A DNA stretch of 64,000 nucleotides from Lotus japonicus (GCF_012489685.1 NC_080044.1:57465507-57529506); one strand, 5' to 3'; counted from the first letter of the stretch, positions 52,301 through 64,000 are shown. Numbers and translations: made by a program. The notes: a model not told the origin generated them from the letters alone.

Positions 52301-54030
52301 AATGTATAGCTCGTTAAGTTAGCTCCGTGTGGCCTCAATCAGACTGAAATTTGCGAATTGTAGCCAGGGTTGTGATCCTTTCGTTCCAGACTGTGTCGAG
52401 AATTTGATGTTTTTGAGCAGCAGCATGTCACAGCTTCCGGCAATCGCGAGACCCTCTTAAAAGTCGAATCTCCATAAAAGTTCCTTTTCAAATTTGTAGC
52501 TCGTTAAGTTAGCTATGTGTGGCCTCAATCAGACTGAAATTTTGCGACTTGTAGCAGGGTTTGTGATCCTTTCCTTCCAGACTGTGTTGCGAATTTGATA
52601 TTTTTTAGCAGCACCATGTCACAGCTTCCGGCAATCGCGGGACCCTCCTAAAAGTCGAATCTCCATTTAAGTTCTTTTTCAAATATATAGCTCGTTAAGT
52701 TAGCTATGTGTAGCCTCAATCAGACTGAAATTTTGCGACTTGTAGCAAGGGATGTGATCCTTTCCTTCCAGACTGTGTTGAGAATTTGATATTTTTTAGC
52801 AGCACCATGTCACAGCTTCTGGCAATCGCGGGATCCTCCTAAAAGTCGAATCTCCATTTATGTTCTTTTTCAAATATATAGCTCGTTAAGTTAGCTCTGT
52901 GTGGCCTCAATCAGACTGAAATTTGCGAATTGTAGCCAGGGTTGTGATCCTTTCGTTCCAGACTGTGTCGAGAATTTGATGTTTTTGAGCAGCACCATGT
53001 CACAGCTTCCGGCAATCGCGGGACCCTGCTAAAAGTCGAATCTCCATTTAAGTTCTTTTTCAAATGTATAGCTCGTTAAGTTAGCTCCGTGTGGCCTCAA
53101 TCAGACTGAAATTTGCGAATTGTAGCCAGGGTTGTGATCCTTTCGTTCCAGACTGTGTCGAGAATTTGATGTTTTTGAGCAGCAGCATGTCACAGCTTCC
53201 GGCAATCGCGAGACCCTCTTAAAAGTCGAATCACCATAAAAGTTCCTTTTCAAATTTGTAGCTTGTTAAGTTAGCTTTGTGTGGCCTCAATCAGACTGAA
53301 ATTTTGCGACTTGTAGCAAGGGATGTGATCCTTTCCTTCCAGACTGTGTTGAGAATTTGATATTTTTTAGCAGCACCATGTCACAGCTTCTGGCAATCGC
53401 GGGACCCTCCTAAAAGTCGAATCTCCATTTAAGTTCTTTTTCAAATATATAGCTCGTTAAGTTAGCTCTGTGTGGCCTCAATCAGACTGAAATTTGCGAA
53501 TTGTAGTTAGGGTTGTGATCCTTTCGTTCCAGACTGTGTCGAGAATTTGATGTTTTTGAGCAGCACCATGTCACAGCTTCCGGCAATCGCGGGACCCTCC
53601 TAAAAGTCGAATCTCCATTTAAGTTCTTTATTAAATGTATAGCTCGTTAAGTTAGCTCCATGTGGCCTCAATCAGTCTGAAATTTGCGAATTGTAGCCAG
53701 GGTTGTGATCCTTTCGTTCCAGACTGTGTCGAGAATTTGATGTTTTTGAGCAGCAGCATGTCACAGCTTCCGGCAATCGCGGGACCCTCTTAAAAGTCGA
53801 ATCTCCATAAAAGTTCCTTTTCAAATTTTGTAGCTCGTTAAGTTAGCTATGTGTAGCCTCAATCAGACTGAAATTTTGCGAGTTGTAGCAAGGGATGTGA
53901 TCCTTTCCTTCCAGACTGTGTTGAGAATTTGATATTTTTTAGCAACACCATGTCACAGCTTTCGGCAATCGCGGGACCCTCCTAAAAGTCGAATCTCTTT
54001 TAAGTTCTTTTTCAAATATATAGCTCGTTA
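49400..54030. repeat. 1904 bp (ten-monomer) higher-order repeat in array C
   Basis: Private variants recur exactly 1904 bp apart: AATCACCATAAAAG at 49421, 51325 and 53229; TATTAAATGTATAGC at 49821, 51725 and 53629; GCAACACCATGTC at 50134, 52038 and 53942; the TTTATGTTC variant with its TGTT at 50957 and 52861. Two full units and the start of a third are present with almost no differences, which suggests very recent amplification. Confidence 0.9.
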
Positions 54031-55609
54031 AGTTAGCTCTGTGTTGCCTCAATCAGACTGAAATTTGCGAATCGTAGCCAGGGTTGTGATCCTTTCGTTC
54101 CAGACTGTGTCGAGAATTTGATGTCTTTGAGCAGCACCATGTCACAGCTTCCGGCAATCGCGGGACCCTCCTAAAAGTCGAATCTCCATTTAAGTTCTTT
54201 TTCAAATGTATAGCTCGTTAAGTTAGCTCCGTGTGGCCTCAATCAGACTGAAATTTGCGAATCGTAGCCAGGGTTGTGATCCTTTCGTTCCAGACTGTGT
54301 CGAGAATTTGATGTCTTTGAGCAGCACCATGTCACAGCTTCCGGCAATCGCGGGACCCTCCTAAAAGTCAAATCTCCATTTAAGTTCTTTTTCAAATGTA
54401 TAGCTCGTTAAGTTAGCTCCATGTGGCCTCAATCAGTCTGAAATTTGCGAATTGTAGCCAGGGTTGTGATCCTTTCGTTCCAGACTGTGTCGAGAATTTG
54501 ATGTTTTTGAGCAGCAGCATGTCACAGCTTCCGGCAATCGCGAGACCCTCTTAAAAGTCGAATATCCATAAAAGTTCCTTTTCAAATTTGTAGCTCGCTA
54601 AGTTCGCTATGTGTGGCCTCAATCAGACTGAAATTTTGCGACTTGTAGCAAGGGATGTGATCCTTTCCTTCCAGACTGTGTTGAGATTTTGATATTTTTT
54701 AGCAGCACCATGTCACAGCTTCCGGCAATCGCGGGACCCTTCTAAAAGTCGAATCTCCATTTAAGTTCTTTTTCAAATGTATAGCTCGTTAAGTTAGCTC
54801 CGTGTGGCCTCAATCAGACTGAAATTTTCGAATTGTAGCCAGGGTTGTGATCCTTTCGTTCCAGACTGTGTCGAGAATTTGATGTTTTTGAGCAGCAGCA
54901 TGTCACAGCTTCCGGCAATCGCGGGACCCTCTTAAAAGTCGAATCTCCATAAAAGTTCCTTTTCAAATTTTGTAGCTCGTTACGTTAGCTATGTGTGGCC
55001 TCAATCAGACTGAAATTTTGCGAGTTGTAGCAAGGGATGTGATCCTTTCCTTCCAGACTGTGTTGAGAATTTGATATTTTTTAGCAGCACCATGTCACAG
55101 CTTTCGGCAATCGCGGGACCCTCCTAAAAGTCGAATCTCATTTAAGTTCTTTTTCAAATATATAGCTCGTTAAGTTAGCTCTGTGTGGCCTCAATCAGAC
55201 TGAAATTTGCGAATCGTAGCCAGGGTTGTGATCCTTTCGTTCCAGACTGTGTCGAGAATTTGATGTCTTTGAGCAGCACCATGTCACAGCTTCCGGCAAT
55301 CGCGGGACCCTCCTAAAAGTCGAATCTCCATTTAAGTTCTTTTTCAAATGTATAGCTCGTTAAGTTAGCTCCGTGTGGCCTCAATCAGACTGAAATTTGC
55401 GAATTGTAGCAAGGGTTGTGATCCTTTCGTTCCAGACTGTGTCGAGAATTTGATGTTTTTGAGCAGCAGCATGTCACAGCTTCCGGCAATCGCGAGACCC
55501 TCTTAAAAGTCGAATCACCATAAAAGTTCCTTTTCAAATTTGTAGCTTGTTAAGTTAGCTTTGTGTGGCCTCAATCAGACTGAAATTTTGCGACTTGTAG
55601 CAAGGGATG

Positions 55610-58600
55610 TGATCCTTTCCTTCCAGACTGTGTTGAGAATTTGATATTTTTTAGCAGCACCATGTCACAGCTTTCGGCAATCGCGGGACCCTCCTAAAAG
55701 TCGAATCTCTTTTAAGTTCTTTTTCAAATATATAGCTCGTTAAGTTAGCTCTGTGTGGCCTCAATCAGACTGAAATTTGCGAATTGTAGCCAGGGTTGTG
55801 ATCCTTTCGTTCCAGACTGTGTCGAGAATTTGATGTTTTTGAGCAGCACCATGTCACAGCTTCCGGCAATCGAGGGACCCTCCTAAAAGTCGAATCTCCA
55901 TTTAAGTTCTTTTTCAAATGTATAGCTCGTTAAGTTAGCTCCGTGTGGCCTCAATCAGACTGAAATTTGCGAATTGTAGCCAGGGTTGTGATCCTTTCGT
56001 TCCAGACTGTGTCGAGAATTTGATGTTTTTGAGCAGCAGCATGTCACAGCTTCCGGCAATCGCGAGACCCTCTTAAAAGTCGAATCTCCATAAAAGTTCC
56101 TTTTCAAATTTGTAGCTCGTTAAGTTAGCTATGTGTGGCCTCAATCAGACTGAAATTTTGCGACTTGTAGCAGGGTTTGTGATCCTTTCCTTCCAGACTG
56201 TGTTGCGAATTTGATATTTTTTAGCAGCACCATGTCACAGCTTCCGGCAATCGCGGGACCCTCCTAAAAGTCGAATCTCCATTTAAGTTCTTTTTCAAAT
56301 ATATAGCTCGTTAAGTTAGCTATGTGTGGCCTCAATCAGACTGAAATTTTGCGACTTGTAGCAAGGGATGTGATCCTTTCCTTCCAGACTGTGTTGAGAA
56401 TTTGATATTTTTTAGCAGCACCATGTCACAGCTTCTGGCAATCGCGGGATCCTCCTAAAAGTCGAATCTCCATTTAAGTTCTTTTTCAAATATATAGCTC
56501 GTTAAGTTAGCTCTGTGTGGCCTCAATCAGACTGAAATTTGCGAATTGTAGCCAGGGTTGTGATCCTTTCGTTCCAGACTGTGTCGAGAATTTGATGTTT
56601 TTGAGCAGCACCATGTCACAGCTTCCGGCAATCGCGGGACCCTCCTAAAAGTCGAATCTCCATTTAAGTTCTTTTTCAAATGTATAGCTCGTTAAGTTAG
56701 CTCCGTGTGGCCTCAATCAGACTGAAATTTGCGAATTGTAGCCAGGGTTGTGATCCTTTCGTTCCAGACTGTGTCGCGAATTTGATGTTTTTGAGCAGCA
56801 GCATGTCACAGCTTCCGGCAATCGCGAGACCCTCTTAAAAGTCGAATCACCATAAAAGTTCCTTTTCAAATTTGTAGCTTGTTAAGTTAGCTTTGTGTGG
56901 CCTCAATCAGACTGAAATTTTGCGACTTGTAGCAAGGGATGTGATCCTTTCCTTCCAGACTGTGTTGAGAATTTGATATTTTTTAGCAGCACCATGTCAC
57001 AGCTTCTGGCAATCGCGGGACCCTCCTAAAAGTCGAATCTCCATTTAAGTTCTTTTTCAAATATATAGCTCGTTAAGTTAGCTCTGTGTGGCCTCAATCA
57101 GACTGAAATTTGCGAATTGTAGTTAGGGTTGTGATCCTTTCGTTCCAGACTGTGTCGAGAATTTGATGTTTTTGAGCAGCACCATGTCACAGCTTCCGGC
57201 AATCGCGGGACCCTCCTAAAAGTCGAATCTCCATTTAAGTTCTTTATTAAATGTATAGCTCGTTAAGTTAGCTCCATGTGGCCTCAATCAGTCTGAAATT
57301 TGCGAATTGTAGCCAGGGTTGTGATCCTTTCGTTCCAGACTGTGTCGAGAATTTGATGTTTTTGAGCAGCAGCATGTCACAGCTTCCGGCAATCGCGGGA
57401 CCCTCTTAAAAGTCGAATCTCCATAAAAGTTCCTTTTCAAATTTTGTAGCTCGTTAAGTTAGCTATGTGTGGCCTCAATCAGACTGAAATTTTGCGAGTT
57501 GTAGCAAGGGATGTGATCCTTTCCTTCCAGACTGTGTTGAGAATTTGATATTTTTTAGCAACACCATGTCACAGCTTTCGGCAATCGCGGGACCCTCCTA
57601 AAAGTCGAATCTCTTTTAAGTTCTTTTTCAAATATATAGCTCGTTAAGTTAGCTCTGTGTGGCCTCAATCAGACTGAAATTTGCGAATTGTAGCCAGGGT
57701 TGTGATCCTTTCGTTCCAGACTGTGTCGAGAATTTGATGTTTTTGAGCAGCACCATGTCACAGCTTCCGGCAATCGAGGGACCCTCCTAAAAGTCGAATC
57801 TCCATTTAAGTTCTTTTTCAAATGTATAGCTCGTTAAGTTAGCTCCGTGTGGCCTCAATCAGACTGAAATTTGCGAATTGTAGCCAGGGTTGTGATCCTT
57901 TCGTTCCAGACTGTGTCGAGAATTTGATGTTTTTGAGCAGCAGCATGTCACAGCTTCCGGCAATCGCGAGACCCTCTTAAAAGTCGAATCTCCATAAAAG
58001 TTCCTTTTCAAATTTGTAGCTCGTTAAGTTAGCTATGTGTGGCCTCAATCAGACTGAAATTTTGCGACTTGTAGCAGGGTTTGTGATCCTTTCCTTCCAG
58101 ACTGTGTTGCGAATTTGATATTTTTTAGCAGCACCATGTCACAGCTTCCGGCAATCGCGGGACCCTCCTAAAAGTCGAATCTCCATTTAAGTTCTTTTTC
58201 AAATATATAGCTCGTTAAGTTAGCTATGTGTAGCCTCAATCAGACTGAAATTTTGCGACTTGTAGCAAGGGATGTGATCCTTTCCTTCCAGACTGTGTTG
58301 AGAATTTGATATTTTTTAGCAGCACCATGTCACAGCTTCTGGCAATCGCGGGATCCTCCTAAAAGTCGAATCTCCATTTATGTTCTTTTTCAAATATATA
58401 GCTCGTTAAGTTAGCTCTGTGTGGCCTCAATCAGACTGAAATTTGCGAATTGTAGCCAGGGTTGTGATCCTTTCGTTCCAGACTGTGTCGAGAATTTGAT
58501 GTTTTTGAGCAGCACCATGTCACAGCTTCCGGCAATCGCGGGACCCTGCTAAAAGTCGAATCTCCATTTAAGTTCTTTTTCAAATGTATAGCTCGTTAAG

Positions 58601-60450
58601 TTAGCTCCGTGTGGCCTCAATCAGACTGAAATTTGCGAATTGTAGCCAGGGTTGTGATCCTTTCGTTCCAGACTGTGTCGAGAATTTGATGTTTTTGAGC
58701 AGCAGCATGTCACAGCTTCCGGCAATCGCGAGACCCTCTTAAAAGTCGAATCACCATAAAAGTTCCTTTTCAAATTTGTAGCTTGTTAAGTTAGCTTTGT
58801 GTGGCCTCAATCAGACTGAAATTTTGCGACTTGTAGCAAGGGATGTGATCCTTTCCTTCCAGACTGTGTTGAGAATTTGATATTTTTTAGCAGCACCATG
58901 TCACAGCTTCTGGCAATCGCGGGACCCTCCTAAAAGTCGAATCTCCATTTAAGTTCTTTTTCAAATATATAGCTCGTTAAGTTAGCTCTGTGTGGCCTCA
59001 ATCAGACTGAAATTTGCGAATTGTAGTTAGGGTTGTGATCCTTTCGTTCCAGACTGTGTCGAGAATTTGATGTTTTTGAGCAGCACCATGTCACAGCTTC
59101 CGGCAATCGCGGGACCCTCCTAAAAGTCGAATCTCCATTTAAGTTCTTTATTAAATGTATAGCTCGTTAAGTTAGCTCCATGTGGCCTCAATCAGTCTGA
59201 AATTTGCGAATTGTAGCCAGGGTTGTGATCCTTTCGTTCCAGACTGTGTCGAGAATTTTATGTTTTTGAGCAGCAGCATGTCACAGCTTCCGGCAATCGC
59301 GGGACCCTCTTAAAAGTCGAATCTCCATAAAAGTTCCTTTTCAAATTTTGTAGCTCGTTAAGTTAGCTATGTGTGGCCTCAATCAGACTGAAATTTTGCG
59401 AGTTGTAGCAAGGGATGTGATCCTTTCCTTCCAGACTGTGTTGAGAATTTGATATTTTTTAGAAGCACCATGTCACAGCTTTCGGCAATCGCGGGACCCT
59501 CCTAAAAGTCGAATCTCTTTTAAGTTCTTTTTCAAATATATAGCTCGTTAAGTTAGCTCTGTGTGGCCTCAATCAGACTGAAATTTGCGAATCGTAGCCA
59601 GGGTTGTGATCCTTTCGTTCCAGACTGTGTCGAGAATTTGATGTTTTGAGCAGAACCATGTCACAGCTTCCGGCAATCGCGGGACCCTCCTAAAAGTCGA
59701 ATCTCCATTTAAGTTCTTTTTCAAATGTATAGCTCGTTAAGTTAGCTCCGTGTGGCCTCAATCAGACTGAAATTTGCGAATCGTAGCCAGGGTTGTGATC
59801 CTTTCGTTCCAGACTGTGTCGAGAATTTGATGTTTTTGAGCAGCACCATGTCACAGCTTCCGGCAATCGCGGGACCCTCCTAAAAGTCAAATCTCCATTT
59901 AAGTTCTTTTTCAAATGTATAGCTCGTTAAGTTAGCCCCATGTGGCCTCAATCAGTCTGAAATTTGCGAATTGTAGCCAGGGTTGTGATCCTTTCGTTCC
60001 AGACTGTGTCGAGAATTTGATGTTTTTGAGCAGCAGCATGTCACAGCTTCCGGCAATCGCGAGACCCTCTTAAAAGTCGAATATCCATAAAAGTTCCTTT
60101 TCAAATTTGTAGCTCGTTAAGTTCGCTATGTGTGGCCTCAATCAGACTGAAATTTTGCGACTTGTAGCAAGGGATGTGATCCTTTCCTTCCAGACTGTGT
60201 TGAGATTTTGATATTTTTTAGCAGCACCATGTCACAGCTTCCGGCAATCGCGGGACCCTTCTAAAAGTCGAATCTCCATTTAAGTTCTTTTTCAAATGTA
60301 TAGCTCGTTAAGTTAGCTCCGTGTGGCCTCAATCAGACTGAAATTTTCGAATTGTAGCCAGGGTTGTGATCCTTTCGTTCCAGACTGTGTCGAGAATTTG
60401 ATGTTTTTGAGCAGCAGCATGTCACAGCTTCCGGCAATCGCGGGACCCTC
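55610..60450. repeat. Second copy of a ~4.8 kb block, offset 5520 bp
   Basis: This stretch repeats about 50090-54930 at an offset of 5520 bp (5519 at the right end). Examples are GCGGGATCCTCC monomers with matching neighbours, TCGAATCTCTTTTAAG (about 50181 and 55701), TATTAAATGTATAGC (51725/57245, 53629/59149), TTTATGTTC (52861/58381) and AATATCCATAAAAG (54561/60080). It contains 1904 bp spacing again (56845/58749, 57245/59149). Similarity ends near 60450, where CTCTTAAAAG in copy 1 corresponds to CTCCTAAAAG here. Confidence 0.85.
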
Positions 60451-63400
60451 CTAAAAGTCGAATCTCCATTTAAGTTCTTTTTCAAATGTATAGCTCGTTA
60501 AGTTAGCTCCGTGTGGCCTCAATCAGACTGAAATTTGCGAATTGTAGCCAGGGTTGTGATCCTTTCGTTCCAGACTGTGTCGAGAATTTGATGTTTTTGA
60601 GGAGCAGCATGTCACAGCTTCCGGCAATCGCGGGACCCTCCTAAAAGTCGAATCTCCATTTAAGTTCTTTTTCAAATGTATAGCTCGTTAAGTTAGCTCC
60701 GTGTGGCCTCAATCAGACTGAAATTTGCGAATTGTAGCCAGGGTTGTGATCCTTTCGTTCCAGACTGTGTCGAGAATTTGATGTTTTTGAGAGCAGCATG
60801 TCACAGCTTCCGGCAATCGCGGGACCCTCTTAAAAGTCGAATCTCCATAAAAGTTCCTTTTCAAATTTGTAGCTCGTTAAGTTAGCTATGTGTGGCCTCA
60901 ATCAGACTGAAATTTTGCGACTTGTAGCAAGGGATGTGATCCTTTCCTTCCAGACTGTGTTGAGAATTTGATATTTTTTAGCAGCACCATGTCACAGCTT
61001 CCGGCAATCGCGGGACCCTCCTAAAAGTCGAATCTCCATTTAAGTTCTTTTTCAAATATATAGCTCGTTAAGTTAGCTCTGTGTGGCCTCAATCAGACTG
61101 AAATTTGCGAATTGTAGCCAGGGTTGTGATCCTTTCGTTCCAGACTGTGTCGAGAATTTGATGTTTTTGAGCAGCACCATGTCACAGCTTCCGGCAATCG
61201 CGGGACCCTCCTAAAAGTCGAATCTCCATTTAAGTTCTTTTTCAAATGTATAGCTCGTTAAGTTAGCTCCGTGTGGCCTCAATCAGACTGAAATTTGCGA
61301 ATTGTAGCCAGGTTGTGATCCTTTCGTTCCAGACTGTGTCGAGAATTTAATGTTTTTGAGCAGCAGCATGTCACAGCTTCCGGAATCGCGGGACCCTCTT
61401 AAAAGTCGAATCTCCATAAAAGTTCCTTTTCAAATTTTGTAGCTCGTTAAGTTAGCTATGTGTGGCCTCAATCAGACTGAAATTTTGCGACTTGTAGCAA
61501 GGGATGTGATCCTTTCCTTCCAGACTGTGTGGAGAATTTGATATTTTTTAGCAGCACCATGTCACAGCTTCCGGCAATCGCGGGACCCTCCTAAAAGTCG
61601 AATCTCCATTTAAGTTCTTTTTCAAAGATATAGCTCGTTAAGTTAGCTCTGTGTGGCCTCAATCAGACTGAAATTTGCGAATTGTAGCCAGGGTTGTGAT
61701 CCTTTCGTTCCAGACTGTGTCGAGAATTTGATGTTTTTGAGCAGCAGCATGTCACAACTTCCGGCAATCGCGAGACCCTCTTAAAAGTCGAATCTCCATA
61801 AAAGTTCCTTTTCAAATTTGTAGCTCGTTAAGTTAGCTATGTGTGGCCTCAATCAGACTGAAATTTTGCGACTTGTAGCAGGGGATGTGATCCTTTCCTT
61901 CCAGACTGTGTTGCGAATTTGATATTTTTTAGCAGCACCATGTCACAGCTTCCGGCAATCGCGGGACCCTCCTAAAAGTCGAATCTCCATTTAAGTTCTT
62001 TTTCAAATATATAGCTCGTTAAGTTAGCTATGTGTGGCCTCAATCAGACTGAAATTTTGCGACTTGTAGCAAGGGATGTGATCCTTTCCTTCCAGACTGT
62101 GTTGAGAATTTGATATTTTTTAGCAGCACCATGTCACAGCTTCCGGCAATCGCGGGACCTCCTAAAAGTCGAATCTCCATTTAAGTTCTTTTTCAAATAT
62201 ATAGCTCGTTAAGTTAGCTCTGTGTGGCCTCAATCAGACTGAAATTTGCGAATTGTAGCCAGGGTTGTGATCCTTTCGTTCCAGACTGTGTCGAGAATTT
62301 GATGTTTTTGAGGAGCACCATGTCACAGCTTCCGGCAATCGCGGGACCCTCCTAAAAGTCGAATCTCCATTTAAGTTCTTTTTCAAATGTATAGCTCGTT
62401 TAGTTAGCTCCGTGTGGCCTCAATCAGACTGAAATTTGCGAATTGTAGCCAGGGTTGTGATCCTTTCGTTCCAGACTGTGTCGAGAATTTAATGTTTTTG
62501 AGCAGCAGCATGTCACAGCTTCCGGCAATCGCGGGACCCTCTTAAAAGTCGAATCTCCATAAAAGTTCCTTTTCAAATTTTGTAGCTCGTTAAGTTAGCT
62601 ATGTGTGGCCTCAATCAGAATGAAATTTTGCGACTTGTAGCAAGGGATGTGATCCTTTCCTTCCAGACTGTGTGGAGAATTTGATATTTTTTAGCAGCAC
62701 CATGTCACAGCTTCCGGCAATCGCGGGACCCTCCTAAAAGTCGAATCTCCATTTAAGTTCTTTTTCAAAGATATTGCTCGTTAAGTTAGCTCTGTGTGGC
62801 CTCAATCAGACTGAAATTTGCGAATTGTAGCCAGGGTTGTGATCCTTTCGTTCCAGACTGTGTCGAGAATTTGATGTTTTTGAGCAGCAGCATGTCACAA
62901 CTTCCGGCAATCGCGAGACCCTCTTAAAAGTCGAATCTCCATAAAAGTTCCTTCTCAAATTTTGTAGCTCGTTAAGTTAGCTATGTGTGGCCTCAATCAG
63001 ACTGAAATTTTGCGACTTGTAGCAAGGGATGTGATCCTTTCCTTCCAGACTGTGTTGAGAATTTGATATTTTTTAGCAGCACCATGTCACAGCTTCCGGC
63101 AATCGCGGGACCCTCCTAAAAGTCGAATCTCCATTTAAGTTCTTTTTCAAATATATAGCTCGTTAAGTTAGCTCTGTGTGGCCTCAATCAGACTGAAATT
63201 TGCGAATTGTAGCCAGGGTTGTGATCCTTTCGTTCCAGACTGTGTCGAGATTTTGATGTTTTTGAGCAGCACCATGTCACAGCTTCCGGCAATCGCGGGA
63301 CCCTCCTAAAAGTCGAATCTCCATTTAAGTTCTTTTTCAAATGTATAGCTCGTTAAGTTAGCTCCGTGTGGCCTCAATCAGACTGAAATTTGCGAATTGT

Positions 63401-64000
63401 AGCCAGGGTTGTGATCCTTTCGTTCCAGACTGTGTCGAGAATTTAATGTTTTTGAGCAGCAGCATGTCACAGCTTCCGGCAATCGCGGGACCCTCTTAAA
63501 AGTCGAATCTCCATAAAAGTTCCTTTTCAAATTTTGTAGCTCGTTAAGTTAGCTCCGTGTGGCCTCAATCAGACTGAAATTTGCGAATTGTAGCCAGGGT
63601 TGTGATCCTTTCGTTCCAGACTGTGTCGAGAATTTGATGTTTTTGAGCAGCACCATGTCACAGCTTCCGGCAATCGCGGGACCCTCCTAAAAGTCGAATC
63701 TCCATTTAAGTTCTTTTTCAAATGTATAGCTCGTTAAGTTAGCTCCGAGTGGCCTCAATCAGACTGAAATTTGCGAATTGTAGCCAGGGTTGTGATCCTT
63801 TCGTTCCAGACTGTGTCGAGAATTTAATGTTTTTGAGCAGCAGCATGTCACAGCTTCCGGCAATCGCGGGACCCTCTTAAAAGTCGAATCTCCATAAAAG
63901 TTCCTTTTCAAATTTTGTAGCTCGTTAAGTTAGCTATGTGTGGCCTCAATCAGACTGAAATTTTGCGACTTGTAGCAAGGGATGTGATCCTTTCCTTCCA

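Larger units (their letters stand above)
40609..64000. repeat. Satellite array C, diverged ~190-191 bp subfamily, about 123 copies
   Basis: Clearly homologous to A and B along the whole monomer (TAGCTCGTTAAGTTAGCT, CCTCAATCAGACTGAAATTT, CAGACTGTGT, CATGTCACAGCTTCCGGCAA, CGCGGGACCCTCCTAAAAG, TCGAATCTCCAT) but carrying many fixed differences. Three main types follow one another. Type a: TATATAGC, CTCTGTGTGG, GCGAATTGTAGCCAGG, GAGCAGCACC. Type b: TGTATAGC, CTCCGTGTGG, GAGCAGCAGC, CGAGACCCTCTT, ATAAAAGTTCC. Type c: TTTGTAGC, CTATGTGTGG, GCGACTTGTAGCAAGG, CCTTCCAGACTG, GATATTTTTTAGC. Spacing is 191 bp in the copies measured (41071, 41262, 41453, 41644, 41835). The array runs past the right edge. 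No gene or mobile element is seen in it. Confidence 0.96.

Noticed and set aside
6361..64000. CRISPR-like repeat array
   Set aside because: The whole 190 bp unit is repeated with no unique spacers, and the context is a plant retroelement.
6361..64000. 5S rDNA or rDNA intergenic spacer as the identity of the tandem repeat
   Set aside because: No 5S internal control region or other rRNA sequence was recognised in the monomer, and the 190 bp unit is too short for a typical gene plus spacer.

Overview
The window comes from a nuclear genome, almost certainly a flowering plant. The left tenth is part of a plant-type Ty3/Gypsy LTR retrotransposon on the minus strand. The remaining ~57.6 kb is one satellite DNA array. 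I see no host protein-coding gene, tRNA or rRNA. The species cannot be named from the sequence alone.

Region 1 (1-6260): the 5' part of a Ty3/Gypsy element read right to left. It consists of a long terminal repeat (inner edge at 3635; outer edge not seen before the gap at 6261) with a TATA box near 5774-5781, an initiator-Met tRNA primer-binding site at 3619-3630, a short leader, and a single uninterrupted gag-pol reading frame that starts at 3301 and runs off the left edge after at least 1100 codons. Gag, two zinc knuckles, protease, reverse transcriptase and RNase H are complete. Only the start of the integrase zinc-binding domain is inside the window. The catalytic residues I could check are intact, so the element looks young. 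The motif style resembles the chromovirus (Tekay/Del-like) lineage, but the chromodomain would lie off the window.

Region 2 (6361-64000): about 300 head-to-tail copies of a ~190-191 bp monomer, all in one orientation, broken only by two runs of exactly 100 N; a third run separates the array from the retroelement. The gaps coincide with changes of satellite subfamily. Array A (6361-21849) is fairly uniform and CpG-rich, with hexamer periodicity in its second half. Array B (21950-40508) is built mainly of a three-monomer higher-order repeat (~572 bp), with an A-like island at about 25.3-27.3 kb and a hexamer pattern at 34-38 kb. Array C (40609-64000) is a more diverged, CpG-depleted family with a different three-monomer order, overlaid by 951 bp, 1904 bp and 5520 bp duplication periods.

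The most interesting points are: (i) the nested higher-order structure, with exact repeat spacings of 1904 and 5520 bp; (ii) a pair of ~3.3 kb duplicate blocks in array B where one copy carries a cluster of single-base deletions, which points to local consensus error; (iii) a short resemblance between the last bases of the retroelement LTR and the satellite monomer, which may hint at the satellite's origin; and (iv) apparent CpG to TpG decay separating arrays A and C. A centromeric or other heterochromatic location fits, but is not proved by the sequence.
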